A stretch of 44,890 nt of DNA from positions 1-44,890 of the forward strand of contig CAWFUJ010000002.1 in assembly GCA_963818985.1 (NCBI GenBank). The letters are read 5' to 3'. The notes beneath the pieces are model-generated. The model did no database searches and was not told the origin of the DNA. It saw only the letters and a list, made by a program, of their open reading frames with translations. This document shows, one piece after another, positions 27,101 to 34,616 of the stretch (the stretch's first letter is position 1; each line of letters opens with the position of its first letter). A program made the translations under genes and the position numbers. Source of the stretch: JAFEDN01 sp963818985. GTDB taxonomy: Bacteria; Pseudomonadota; Gammaproteobacteria; Coxiellales; Coxiellaceae.

Positions 27101-30100
27101 AAACGAGTGGCTGGGATGGCAGGTTCTTTGGGCTAATGGAGATTTTGAGCTCGAAACCAATCCAGTCAACCCTAACTCACAAAATGTTTCAACTTTAAGT
27201 CACAAAATTAGACCCGTCACTCCAAACTCAACAAAATTTTCAACTCCAAGTTACGAAAGTAGGTCCAGAGGTGATTCAATAGGTTCTCGAACTTCGGGGG
27301 GATCTAGGGGGTCCCAGACGGATTCTAACAATGAATCGAAAGAATCCACTAGGTTAAATGAAATAGCCGATCGTATTAAAACTTTATTTGCCGCGACTAT
27401 TGAGCTTAGAAATTTAAAAAGTTTATTGAAATCCAATTCGTCAGGGCCAGTGGAGAAAGACCCAGAGGAGGAAGAAAACAAAACCATTGATCGATTAAAG
27501 ACAATGGAATGGGATAGATCTTTACTCGATCAAGCATTGGAATTTTTAAAATCCATTCCTGGTTTTGAAAAAGAAGGCGTAGAATTCCTCTTATCATTGG
27601 AATCAAATAAAATAGCGGATATCACCCCCAAAGGAAAATTTTATCAAATCTTTTTTAGATGGAGACAAAATAAGTCTCAAAATGGGGATTTATTGTATTT
27701 AACTGAGATTTCTAAGTCTGATAAACTCTCAGGGAATAATTTTTTAGTGCAATTATTAAATCCTTCGTCAGACACTTTTAAAAGAATAAAAGATTCTAAG
27801 GGCGAAAAAAATGAGACTATTAAACAAAACCACGCAGATAAGTTGCAGTCATTATTAAATAATTGGCGAGAAAGAGAATTTTTTGAATTAAAAAATGCAA
27901 TTAAAGGCGTTGAAAATGAAGCCATTCAACTTTTAGATTTACTTATTGAAAACAAAGCGCTTAATGCGATTATTAAACCTTTTTACAAAAAATTTATTAC
28001 TAAACTGTTAGCTTGTAAAGAAAACGTCGGAGAAAAACGTCAAATAGTAGTCAATGCAATTCATCAATATCTCTATGAATGGACCACACAAGTCATTGGT
28101 GATATTAATCTTTACAGATCGAAGTGTAAAAAAATTCCAAGTGAGAGTGCGCATAAGATAACGTATTTATTAGAGATATGTAGAAAAGCCCAAGTATTAA
28201 GTGAAGAATTGTCTATGGTTCAGAAAAACACCGAAGCCCTTCGGTTAGAACGTGAGCAACAAATAAAAAACCTTACGAGTGCTAAGGAATCGTTGCAAAA
28301 CAAAATGCAAGAAGTCAATGAAAGCAAAGAATCATCGTTACCACAGACAACTGGTCTTGAAGAGGCCATTCATCAATTTTCAAGACGTGTTAGGCGGAAA
28401 AGCAATTCTCTACTTTTCGAATTAAGAAAAAAAGCCCCGATGCGAGAAACATCCACTACCGGCACGATTTGCTTACCAGCGGAAATAAAACTGCCGACAA
28501 GGGTGAGGGTGAGTGAATTTAAATTATCCATACCAGGGGTAGATAGTTTCTGCGAAATGAAAACCGTACAACAGGGGCTGCCAAAATTTAATGGTTTTTT
28601 TGAGTTTGCTAATCAGTCCTTCGATTTGATCGGTTCTGAAGAACATCGGCCCCCAGCGGAATTTAAGGAATTTCAATTCCCAGTTGTTACTAAAAATCAG
28701 AGTTCTGTCAATTCGACATCAATGGATGCACAATTAGCTGCACAATTACAAAGATTTGGTACTTCTGAACAAGCTGAACAGCACGTCATGACCATCTCTC
28801 TTAAAGATTTTGAGAAGGAGTTAAAGGATTTACAAAGTGAGGTTTTAGCAGGATTAGCCCGTATGCTTTTCGAGAAAGTCGGACAAGATAAGGATATTGA
28901 GGAAGCAAAAAGATTGTCGCTGGCAGAATCTGCTATAATGTCTAAAACACTTTTAGAAAAAGTGGCTAGAGATTATCAGTATGTTTGTGCAAATGTTCCA
29001 GGTGACGATCATTGCTTCTTCTATGCTTTGGCACGTCAATTAGAATTAATGCCTACAAATGGTAAAACGTCCACCAAGGTCCCACTGACTGAAAACGGGG
29101 AGCTTAAGGGTGACTTTACCAGTCAAAGAGATGTACTTCGCAGACAATCTTCGGATGAACTGATAAATAATAAATTATATTATAATGGAATTTTTGACGT
29201 TAATTATCTCAAACAGCTTAAAACCAATGGGTGGGGAGATTTAGGCGCAGCCAAGCTTTTAATCAATGCCTGGGCGCGTCAAAGTCAGCCTCGTGCGATT
29301 GTGATTGTCCCCCATGATGGTTCGCCAATCCAAATTTGTCGCGCAGCTGGCGCGACAGAAGTATTGGTGATAGGCAATCAAGTGGGTATGCATTTTCAAT
29401 CTCTTGAGAGTAAGGCAACTCTCAAGGGCTTGGCTTCTGACAAATTATGCCAAGCCCAACCACAACTAGAATTGATCGCTTGTTACCAAAACTACAATAG
29501 GGAGATTAGTTTAAATGTCGAGGATTCGAAGGAATTGCCTAAAATTCGCCTAAAAGTTAAAAACCTTCTTTCTGATTTTTATAAACCGTTTGATTTGGGC
29601 TTCACTCGCCAGCTAGAAGAAGATTTGCAATTTTTAGAGGTTATTAAAAAAAATAAGACCACTTTGACACCTGCACAAGAATTAGAAATTGAGCTTTTAA
29701 CTTCAATAAAAGAAGAAAGATTAAAGCCATCAATGCCAACTCTTGTTACGATAACACCAGGCTCTAGTCCAAAAAAACCTAAACCTAAGAAGCCTAAATC
29801 TCATTCCAGTACTGGTTCAAGCCCCAACACTACCTCTAGTTCCAATTCTAGTTCTAGTGCAGTTTTGGAATCTACTTTAACTTCTAGCTCAAATTCAAAT
29901 TCAAGTTCTAGCACTAGCTCTAGCTCGAATTCTAGCTCTAGTACCGATTCTATCATTGATAATTTTAGCTTGGGTGCTGCAAACGTTGTTTCAACCGTGA
30001 CTTCAATACTGACTTCTTCAAGTATGGGTATATATCAAAATGCTGAAAGGTCTATTTCTAGTCCCAAATCTCCACTATTGAAAAATTCCTTGTTCGCTAG

Positions 30101-30278
30101 TAAAAATAACAACGCTATTGAGGAAAAAACTGTACCTTCACCGGTTGCAGATAAGGAGAGTAGACCGAGAAAGAAGAAGAATAGACCGAAAAAGTTTTTA
30201 AAAACAGTTGCAATCATAGAAGAGGCATTACCGACATCACCGAGCAGTTCAAATCTTGGAAATGGTTCTCATACATAG
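24168..30278 (+). CDS. Giant 2036-aa protein with an OTU-type cysteine protease domain (putative host-directed deubiquitinase)
   Basis: The N-terminal 215 residues are charged coiled coil; a long helical region with more coiled-coil segments follows to about 1560, broken by a Ser/Asn-rich linker near 1015-1065. An OTU-type domain spans about 1600-1760: GDDHCFFYALARQLEL has the family's catalytic D1613-x-x-C1616 box, and GMHFQSL supplies the C-terminal catalytic His (H1742) followed by an aromatic residue. OTU proteases cleave ubiquitin linkages and have no cellular substrate in bacteria, so a secreted effector acting on host ubiquitin is the natural reading. The tail has a lysine/proline block (KKPKPKKPK), a poly-Ser/Asn/Thr stretch (about 1875-1935) and a basic cluster RPRKKKNRPKKFLK near 2000-2014. 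There is no signal peptide. The start ATG has AGGAAA 7 bases upstream. Its 3' end overlaps gmhB by 30 bases, tail to tail. Confidence 0.85.
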   Translation: MSKRPSPEQSRTSTLHKSEQERLEMEQQIAATKFDLDTAKKAIEEYQERKLYLNKKIQELNTKAENFFGMFTSEKPRSEHELCQTGLINYDRKIQKQNRVKNELQEKLRMQELELEEYKKNKELEKNSKKAAQEIIAKQEAMKEKPKLSNLTFTLLDGEEKKREEGERKETERKRELQGLKSELETKISSVRSTYKEVEKLEQEFKTGLKQTLSAKQQKVISNILKDLLQNITAKPHLYDDSNPTHKARLVLISLIEDNAKKIKLVVATMYQILQMIYHPALHEAHFASSTSLDPKIESKLGEIQGKMADEGVKESKDLQSEKNTLEALQLNAKRQQEEWQQLMFWLEPVTEEAKGDKTISVPNQAQILKKEFEKLQKSLTESAASYDAIIPDRIKEVKKEIKKLQGEEKILADSTSMFLRDDKNAVIKMAVETCKIPLGNYLNISKEKSVRRQLLVDLQSFFHEINYLIMFKKPKSLIPDTSTQVRNDNQSEIKNVSAPQDRRPILTVMQDLYQLSGRSKKQALLAAQAFGKVLNQPIAPQSILNEIQIGSLENESLQSIEELKGEIVMKDIRTVAQDYKTERALGTVPITLVLDALQIWKNFIEEEAQKEEGTFYLLDASKAIGREKAGYLKTIAKSLDSIILNLNDACIPFREKIKQMESIRADLVKQMDMLNNSLNTSRVQGTQEQLATLAESLRLPALPISSHAKTMTNNKFSVVSQAVTVRTQLDQLYQELTAELLGASSYGVDSQISTVINVLGRLEENLKKEVKPFESKLALDSLTPALQAIYSVEKGSAEEVFYTNLEKIMTGWRSKTKAIDEELSKLGRLEDQKRPSSRVSKVIQNWMKSASQTTQMVGKQRNSYTLLVDALQEYRGKYAEEDKTIELDEKAQLLEKAKSPEKTRSSLEVKKDQMTKGQQLLPEVKQSENKEAAQDNRTFMEKFTADSKNTKLEIKEFLTRQEDAISNLEDKIAHFLENEWLGWQVLWANGDFELETNPVNPNSQNVSTLSHKIRPVTPNSTKFSTPSYESRSRGDSIGSRTSGGSRGSQTDSNNESKESTRLNEIADRIKTLFAATIELRNLKSLLKSNSSGPVEKDPEEEENKTIDRLKTMEWDRSLLDQALEFLKSIPGFEKEGVEFLLSLESNKIADITPKGKFYQIFFRWRQNKSQNGDLLYLTEISKSDKLSGNNFLVQLLNPSSDTFKRIKDSKGEKNETIKQNHADKLQSLLNNWREREFFELKNAIKGVENEAIQLLDLLIENKALNAIIKPFYKKFITKLLACKENVGEKRQIVVNAIHQYLYEWTTQVIGDINLYRSKCKKIPSESAHKITYLLEICRKAQVLSEELSMVQKNTEALRLEREQQIKNLTSAKESLQNKMQEVNESKESSLPQTTGLEEAIHQFSRRVRRKSNSLLFELRKKAPMRETSTTGTICLPAEIKLPTRVRVSEFKLSIPGVDSFCEMKTVQQGLPKFNGFFEFANQSFDLIGSEEHRPPAEFKEFQFPVVTKNQSSVNSTSMDAQLAAQLQRFGTSEQAEQHVMTISLKDFEKELKDLQSEVLAGLARMLFEKVGQDKDIEEAKRLSLAESAIMSKTLLEKVARDYQYVCANVPGDDHCFFYALARQLELMPTNGKTSTKVPLTENGELKGDFTSQRDVLRRQSSDELINNKLYYNGIFDVNYLKQLKTNGWGDLGAAKLLINAWARQSQPRAIVIVPHDGSPIQICRAAGATEVLVIGNQVGMHFQSLESKATLKGLASDKLCQAQPQLELIACYQNYNREISLNVEDSKELPKIRLKVKNLLSDFYKPFDLGFTRQLEEDLQFLEVIKKNKTTLTPAQELEIELLTSIKEERLKPSMPTLVTITPGSSPKKPKPKKPKSHSSTGSSPNTTSSSNSSSSAVLESTLTSSSNSNSSSSTSSSSNSSSSTDSIIDNFSLGAANVVSTVTSILTSSSMGIYQNAERSISSPKSPLLKNSLFASKNNNAIEEKTVPSPVADKESRPRKKKNRPKKFLKTVAIIEEALPTSPSSSNLGNGSHT

Positions 30279-30776
30279 ATGTGGGAACCTTTTTAAAGAA
30301 CTAAAAACCCCGGCTTCATTGAAAGCAGGCCCTTGCGGGGAATTGACTAAAACTGCTGGACAAGAGACCGCAGCTGCCGCTTCGATATCGCGTGGACTAT
30401 CACCAAAGACAATCGCGTTCTGACTTAAGTCGGTAGCGAAATCTTTGGCGATTTGGATCAACATCCCAGGCTGTGGCTTGCGGCATGGGCAATTATCTTC
30501 GGAACGATGCGGGCAAAAATAAATGCCAGCTAAAAATCCGCCGACCAATGCCAATTCAGCTTCCATTTTGTGATGGATCGCCAGTAAAGTTGTTAAAGTA
30601 AAATAACCCCGACAGACACCAGATTGATTGGTCGCCACTACCACCTGATGACCAGCGCGATTTAATGCAGCAATGGTTTCTAAACTGCCAGGAAGGGCAT
30701 GCCATTCCTCAGGTGATTTTATAAAATCAGGAGAGTCAGCATTAATCACGCCATCCCGATCTAAAATAACTAACAT
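30249..30776 (-). CDS. gmhB: D-glycero-beta-D-manno-heptose-1,7-bisphosphate 7-phosphatase
   Basis: GmhB removes the 7-phosphate in ADP-heptose synthesis for the LPS inner core. The 175-aa HAD-family product has the nucleophile pair D6 and D8 (ILDRDGVIN), motif II ATNQSG (48-53), the zinc-binding loop CPHRSEDNCPCRKP (C88, H90, C96, C98) that is diagnostic of GmhB, and the acidic motif FGDSPRDIEAA. Size is slightly short of the usual 180-190. The last 10 codons overlap the end of the OTU gene on the other strand, so one of the two tails may have been extended by loss of the original stop. It follows the permease and fmt on the same strand, after a CCCTCTCCC repeat. Confidence 0.95.
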   Translation of the reverse strand: MLVILDRDGVINADSPDFIKSPEEWHALPGSLETIAALNRAGHQVVVATNQSGVCRGYFTLTTLLAIHHKMEAELALVGGFLAGIYFCPHRSEDNCPCRKPQPGMLIQIAKDFATDLSQNAIVFGDSPRDIEAAAAVSCPAVLVNSPQGPAFNEAGVFSSLKRFPHLCMRTISKI

Positions 30777-30797
30777 ATATTAGTCCCTATAATAAAA

Positions 30798-30832
30798 TCC
30801 CCTCTCCCCCCGGGAGAGGGTAGGGTGAGGGG
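30798..30832. repeat. CCCTCTCCC repeat (copy 3), between the permease gene and gmhB
   Basis: TCCCCTCTCCC CCC GGGAGAGGGTAGGG TGAGGGGA: a strong inner hairpin plus an outer complementary pair, closely related to the copy at 22748. Confidence 0.8.
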
Positions 30833-30841
30833 ATCATTCAT

Positions 30842-32029
30842 CTACTTTAAAACTTCGATCAAACCATATACGGTCAGCGCGGCAGAAACTAAAATCTCCG
30901 CTACCAGCAGTGCGCGCCCACCTACTACCTGATAGCCCTGAGCAATTTTTTTAACATAGCGTCCGCTCCACGCCATCACCCCGGGCAGTAATATCAATAA
31001 CACCACACAAATAACCCCAGCATAAGCGAGCGCTTTTACGAAAATCCCCGGCCAAAAAATAACAATGAGAAGTGGCGGCACTAGAGTGGTTAGAGTGATA
31101 AGCCCGCGGCCTTGTTGCCTTTGTTTATTAACTTTAAAACCATCGGCTAGGAAATCCCATAAGCATAACGCGACTCCTAAAAAAGAGGTAGTGATACAAA
31201 TCACGGTAAATAAACGGGCGGTGGAATTAATTGTATTTGAGGTGCTGGCGCTGAGCGAGATTGTTAAATCGCTCACCGCATGTGGAGATTGAGACATAGC
31301 CATTAATTGACCGCGATCGACACTGCCTTGGACAGCTAAATCCCACAATAAATAACAGATCAGTGGAATCAAACTACCTATGCCGATCGCCAATCTGAGA
31401 GCTTTGACATCGCTGTTAAAATAAGTGCGCAAACTGGGAATAATGGTTGCATACCCAAACGAGGTGATAACAACCATTAAGGCCCCGCTCAGTAAACGTG
31501 GATTGCCGACAGTTAATGCCGGCAGATTGATGTTGGGTATTACTAAAACCACTAACAGCAAATAAGACCCCATTTTAATTATCATCAGCAATCGATTGGT
31601 TCGATCGACGGTACGAATGCCGCAGTGCACAATGGTCCCAAAAAATACTACAAAAATAATCCCTCCTAACCACTGGGGCATAGGGATAAGGAAATAATTA
31701 AAAATTTTCGCGACTAAATCAGAACCACCGGCGATATAAGCGGATAACAAAGCATAAAGCAGCAATAAGTAAATAATCCAAGTGAATATGCTTCCGCCTC
31801 TACCTAAAGTCGCTTTGGCCATCGATAGCATATTGCTATGCTCTGGCAGCCATAAATTCACTTCTAAAATAAAAAAAGCACCCAGTGTCATTACCACCCA
31901 TGCGCCAAAAAATAATGCAATTGAATGAAAAAAACCACCACCGGCGGTGGCCATTGGCAATGCCAATAACCCGCCACCGATCGATGTGCCGATAATTAAT
32001 AAAACGCAGCCAAACATTTTGCTTGTCAT
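30842..32029 (-). CDS. Aromatic amino acid permease (HAAAP family, TyrP-like)
   Basis: A 395-aa inner-membrane transporter with about eleven hydrophobic helices. The N-terminal GTSIGGGLLALPMATAGGGF is the signature of the hydroxy/aromatic amino acid permease family (TyrP, Mtr, TnaB), which import tyrosine or tryptophan with protons. Other family-like blocks are YIAGGSDLV, SFGYATIIPSLRTYF and the C-terminal half helices around LFTVICITTSFLGVALCLWDFL. Whether the substrate is Tyr, Trp or Phe is not decidable here. It overlaps the end of fmt by four bases (ATGA), so the two are co-translated; the combination is unusual since fmt normally sits with def or rsmB. Intracellular bacteria often carry several such permeases. 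Confidence 0.88.
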   Translation of the reverse strand: MTSKMFGCVLLIIGTSIGGGLLALPMATAGGGFFHSIALFFGAWVVMTLGAFFILEVNLWLPEHSNMLSMAKATLGRGGSIFTWIIYLLLLYALLSAYIAGGSDLVAKIFNYFLIPMPQWLGGIIFVVFFGTIVHCGIRTVDRTNRLLMIIKMGSYLLLVVLVIPNINLPALTVGNPRLLSGALMVVITSFGYATIIPSLRTYFNSDVKALRLAIGIGSLIPLICYLLWDLAVQGSVDRGQLMAMSQSPHAVSDLTISLSASTSNTINSTARLFTVICITTSFLGVALCLWDFLADGFKVNKQRQQGRGLITLTTLVPPLLIVIFWPGIFVKALAYAGVICVVLLILLPGVMAWSGRYVKKIAQGYQVVGGRALLVAEILVSAALTVYGLIEVLK

Positions 32030-32985
32030 GTGTACCCTATTTCAAAGCGAGTGACTCCTGGGACTAAATGCTGCTTTTGACCATGAATAAAGTCTGCGGC
32101 TGACATGAAGCGGTTGCCGGGAGTCTGGATTGTCAACAGCCGTAAGATGCCTGAACCCGTGGCGACATCTAAACCGGCACTTGACATGCTTACTAAAGTG
32201 CCAGGTGCATGGTTGATTGTAGCGTCAACCGCCTGTGATTGCCAAATTCGTAAGGGCTTTCCTTGATAATAGCAAAAAGCTATCGGCCAAGGATTATAAG
32301 CTCGCACCATTCGTGCTAATTGAATTGCGGATTGTCGCCAATCGATCAGTGCATCATTTTTTGAAATTTTACTGGTATAAGTGACTTGTTGTTCATCTTG
32401 GATTTTAGGTGTCAATGCTTGGCGCATGAGCAAATCTAGAGTATGGATTAACGCATCGGCACCGATTTTGGCGAGTTGATCATGTAGATCAGCGCTGGTT
32501 GCTTGTTCGCTGATTGGATAAAGCGTTTGCAAGAGAATTGGGCCTGCATCCATTTTCGCAGTCAATTGAATAATAGAAACGCCCGTTTGATTATCGCCGG
32601 CTAAAATAGCCGATTGAATGGGTGTAGCCCCTCGCCAACGAGGCAATAAAGAAGGATGAACGTTGATTGCTCCATAACGAGTTGCGGTTAGAATCGTCTT
32701 AGGTAGCAATAAGCCATAAGCGACAACCACCATCACATCGGCATGTAAATCTTTAAGTTGTTGTGTAGTCGCATTTTCTTTAAAGGTGAGGGGTTGATAA
32801 ACAGGAATATGGTGCTGGACGGCTAAAGCTTTCACAGGGCTAGGTATGATTTGTTGACCGCGTCCTGCCCGTCGATCTGGCTGAGTATAGACTACGATGA
32901 CCTGGTGTTTAGAATCAATTAAAGCCTGTAAACAGGGCGCAGCAAATTCCGGAGTCCCGGCAAAAATAATTTTTAATGACATCAT
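32026..32985 (-). CDS. fmt: Methionyl-tRNA formyltransferase
   Basis: Fmt transfers a formyl group from 10-formyl-tetrahydrofolate to Met-tRNAfMet for translation initiation. The 319-aa product has the normal length and shows IIFAGTPEFAAPCLQAL, the QPDRRAGRGQ loop, VVVAYGLLLPK, the formyl-THF catalytic block NVHPSLLPRWRGATPIQSAI with Asn/His, TGVSIIQLTAKMDAGPIL with the catalytic Asp, and the C-terminal tRNA-binding domain starting near YNPWPIAFC. The ORF begins ATGATG; starting at the second ATG (32982) would lose one residue. It diverges from dprA across a 155-bp gap that contains a GTCATCCC-type hairpin. The absence of a neighbouring def gene is notable. Confidence 0.97.
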   Translation of the reverse strand: MMSLKIIFAGTPEFAAPCLQALIDSKHQVIVVYTQPDRRAGRGQQIIPSPVKALAVQHHIPVYQPLTFKENATTQQLKDLHADVMVVVAYGLLLPKTILTATRYGAINVHPSLLPRWRGATPIQSAILAGDNQTGVSIIQLTAKMDAGPILLQTLYPISEQATSADLHDQLAKIGADALIHTLDLLMRQALTPKIQDEQQVTYTSKISKNDALIDWRQSAIQLARMVRAYNPWPIAFCYYQGKPLRIWQSQAVDATINHAPGTLVSMSSAGLDVATGSGILRLLTIQTPGNRFMSAADFIHGQKQHLVPGVTRFEIGYT

Positions 32986-33056
32986 TGCATTGTAAGTAAA
33001 ATTGGATGTAAATAAAACACTGCGGTTAAACTAATCGATGTAATTGCTGCGGCTGC

Positions 33057-33081
33057 CATCCCGCGGCTTGACCGCGGGATG
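33057..33081. repeat. Short GTCATCCC-family hairpin (copy) between fmt and dprA
   Basis: CATCCCGCGG CTTGA CCGCGGGATG: perfect 10-bp arms and 5-base loop, followed by AC to restore GGGATGAC. It lies between divergent genes, so it is not positioned as a terminator of either. Confidence 0.8.
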
Positions 33082-33140
33082 ACAACATTGGGGGGGAAAT
33101 ACCGTATTGTGGGTTTGCTTTAATTTTTTAAAATATAGGC

Positions 33141-34223
33141 ATGAATGATTTAGAGTATTGGCTAGCATTGATGAATGCACCTGGCATTGGTCCAACATTT
33201 TGTAGCAAATTATTAAAAAAATTTACTAATCCACAATCTATTTGTACAGCTGATTACGAGCAGCTGGCCGCTTGCGGATTGAAAGCAAATACAATTGCCG
33301 CATTGCTAAACCCAGATACTCAGTTAATCGCGCAACAATGTCATTGGGCGCAGCAAGAGGATCAAACCATTTTAACGTTGGATCATCCCGATTACCCGCC
33401 ATTGCTTAAAAATATTTATGATCCACCGCCAGTTTTATTTGTCCGAGGTCAAGTTAAAGTCTTAAGTTATCCACAATTGGCCATTGTTGGTAGCCGTAAT
33501 CCCACGCCGCAAGGCATAGATACTGCAAGAGAATTTGCCGCTGCCCTCGTTGGAACGGAAATAGCTATTACCAGCGGGTTAGCCAGAGGAATAGATGCAG
33601 CCGCGCATCGAGGCGCTTTGGGAGCCGCTGGAATCACTATTGCCGTATTAGGCAGTGGCTTACAGCGTATTTATCCAGTTCACCATCAACGGCTGGCGAG
33701 TGAAATTGCGCAAAGGGGTGCCTTAATTTCTGAATTTTCGCCGCAAACTGCGCCAATAGCCTCCCATTTCCCTAGGCGTAATCGTTTGATTAGCGGATTA
33801 AGTTTGGGCACTTGCATCGTAGAGGCCACGCTGCGCAGCGGGTCGTTAATCACCGCGAAAATGGCAGTTGAGCAGGGTCGGGAAGTGTTTGCCATTCCTA
33901 GTTCCATCCGTAATCCTTTAGCACAAGGTTGCCATGTCTTGATTCAAGAAGGCGCTAAATTAGTTACTCAAGTTGAGGATATTTTAATAGAATTAAAGCA
34001 CCGGAAGATCCAACCTCGTCCTATTGATAATATTCGTCACCCCCTTGAACTTGATTCTAACAGCCACCAACTGTTACAGTGTATAGGATTTGAGGTAACA
34101 ACCATTGATCAGTTAGTCCATCGCAGCGGTTGGTCGGTTGATCAAGTTTCAGCGCAATTGTTACCTTTAGAGTTAAAAGGTTACATTCAGCCCATATTTG
34201 GCGGATATTTAAGAATAAAGTAA
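33141..34223 (+). CDS. dprA: DNA processing protein DprA (Smf)
   Basis: DprA loads RecA on incoming single-stranded DNA in natural transformation. The 360-aa product has an N-terminal SAM/HhH-like region (YWLALMNAPGIGPTFCSKLL), the Rossmann-like domain with the signature VGSRNPTPQG, SGLARGIDAAAHRGAL, AVLGSGLQRIYP, LISEFSPQTAPIASHFPRRN and SLGTCIVEATLRSGSLITA, and a C-terminal winged-helix (about 300-358). All family blocks are complete. The frame starts 155 bp from the divergent fmt and its stop overlaps the smg start in TAATG. Keeping dprA suggests that competence or recombination functions may be retained. Confidence 0.96.
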   Translation: MNDLEYWLALMNAPGIGPTFCSKLLKKFTNPQSICTADYEQLAACGLKANTIAALLNPDTQLIAQQCHWAQQEDQTILTLDHPDYPPLLKNIYDPPPVLFVRGQVKVLSYPQLAIVGSRNPTPQGIDTAREFAAALVGTEIAITSGLARGIDAAAHRGALGAAGITIAVLGSGLQRIYPVHHQRLASEIAQRGALISEFSPQTAPIASHFPRRNRLISGLSLGTCIVEATLRSGSLITAKMAVEQGREVFAIPSSIRNPLAQGCHVLIQEGAKLVTQVEDILIELKHRKIQPRPIDNIRHPLELDSNSHQLLQCIGFEVTTIDQLVHRSGWSVDQVSAQLLPLELKGYIQPIFGGYLRIK

Positions 34224-34603
34224 TGCAGAAAAAAGAAGCTTTGTTATTATTACAAATGATTCAAGAAGCCACACAATGGTTGGTTGGTTTAACCGATCCT
34301 GCGGTTGTTGGTTTATATGCGCCAGAGAGAAATTCCGTTCGAATTTTCTCTGACGAAGAATGCGAATATTTATCTTTGCCTTGCCGACGTTTTTTATTAG
34401 CTTTAGAGCAGCTAGGTATTCTGGATGCCGCGTTACGTGAACGTATTATTCACCATGCGATGGAATTAAAAGTAAAAAATGTTGATATTCGTGTTATCGA
34501 AGGAATTACCCGTATCATTTTGTCTCGGCGTCCTGAATGCGAAGATTCTTTGGCGCGCATGGAGCTATTAATCGCAGAAATGGATAGCCTCATGATTCAT
34601 TAA
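34223..34603 (+). CDS. smg: Smg family protein (DUF494), N-terminally short
   Basis: Smg is a small cytoplasmic protein of unknown function encoded between dprA and topA in many gammaproteobacteria, as here. The 126-aa product contains the family core: SVRIFSDEECEYLSLPCRRFLLALEQLGIL (broken here as VRIFSDEECEYL and CRRFLLALEQLGIL), RERIIHHAMEL, and the tail RPECEDSLARMELLIAEM. Compared with the usual length of about 155, roughly 30 N-terminal residues are missing; the start lies at the dprA stop (TAATG), so no coding room remains upstream. It may be a true shorter form. It precedes topA by 13 bp. Confidence 0.88.
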   Translation: MQKKEALLLLQMIQEATQWLVGLTDPAVVGLYAPERNSVRIFSDEECEYLSLPCRRFLLALEQLGILDAALRERIIHHAMELKVKNVDIRVIEGITRIILSRRPECEDSLARMELLIAEMDSLMIH

Positions 34604-34616
34604 TCAGGATGGAAAT

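Noticed and set aside
27251..27925. Several minus-strand frames of 66-82 codons within the OTU gene
   Set aside because: All are hydrophobic or Ser-rich shadows of the charged coiled-coil coding strand.
2188..33081. CRISPR array suggested by recurring palindromic repeats
   Set aside because: The copies are kilobases apart, of unequal length, with genes between them; there are no regular spacers or cas genes.
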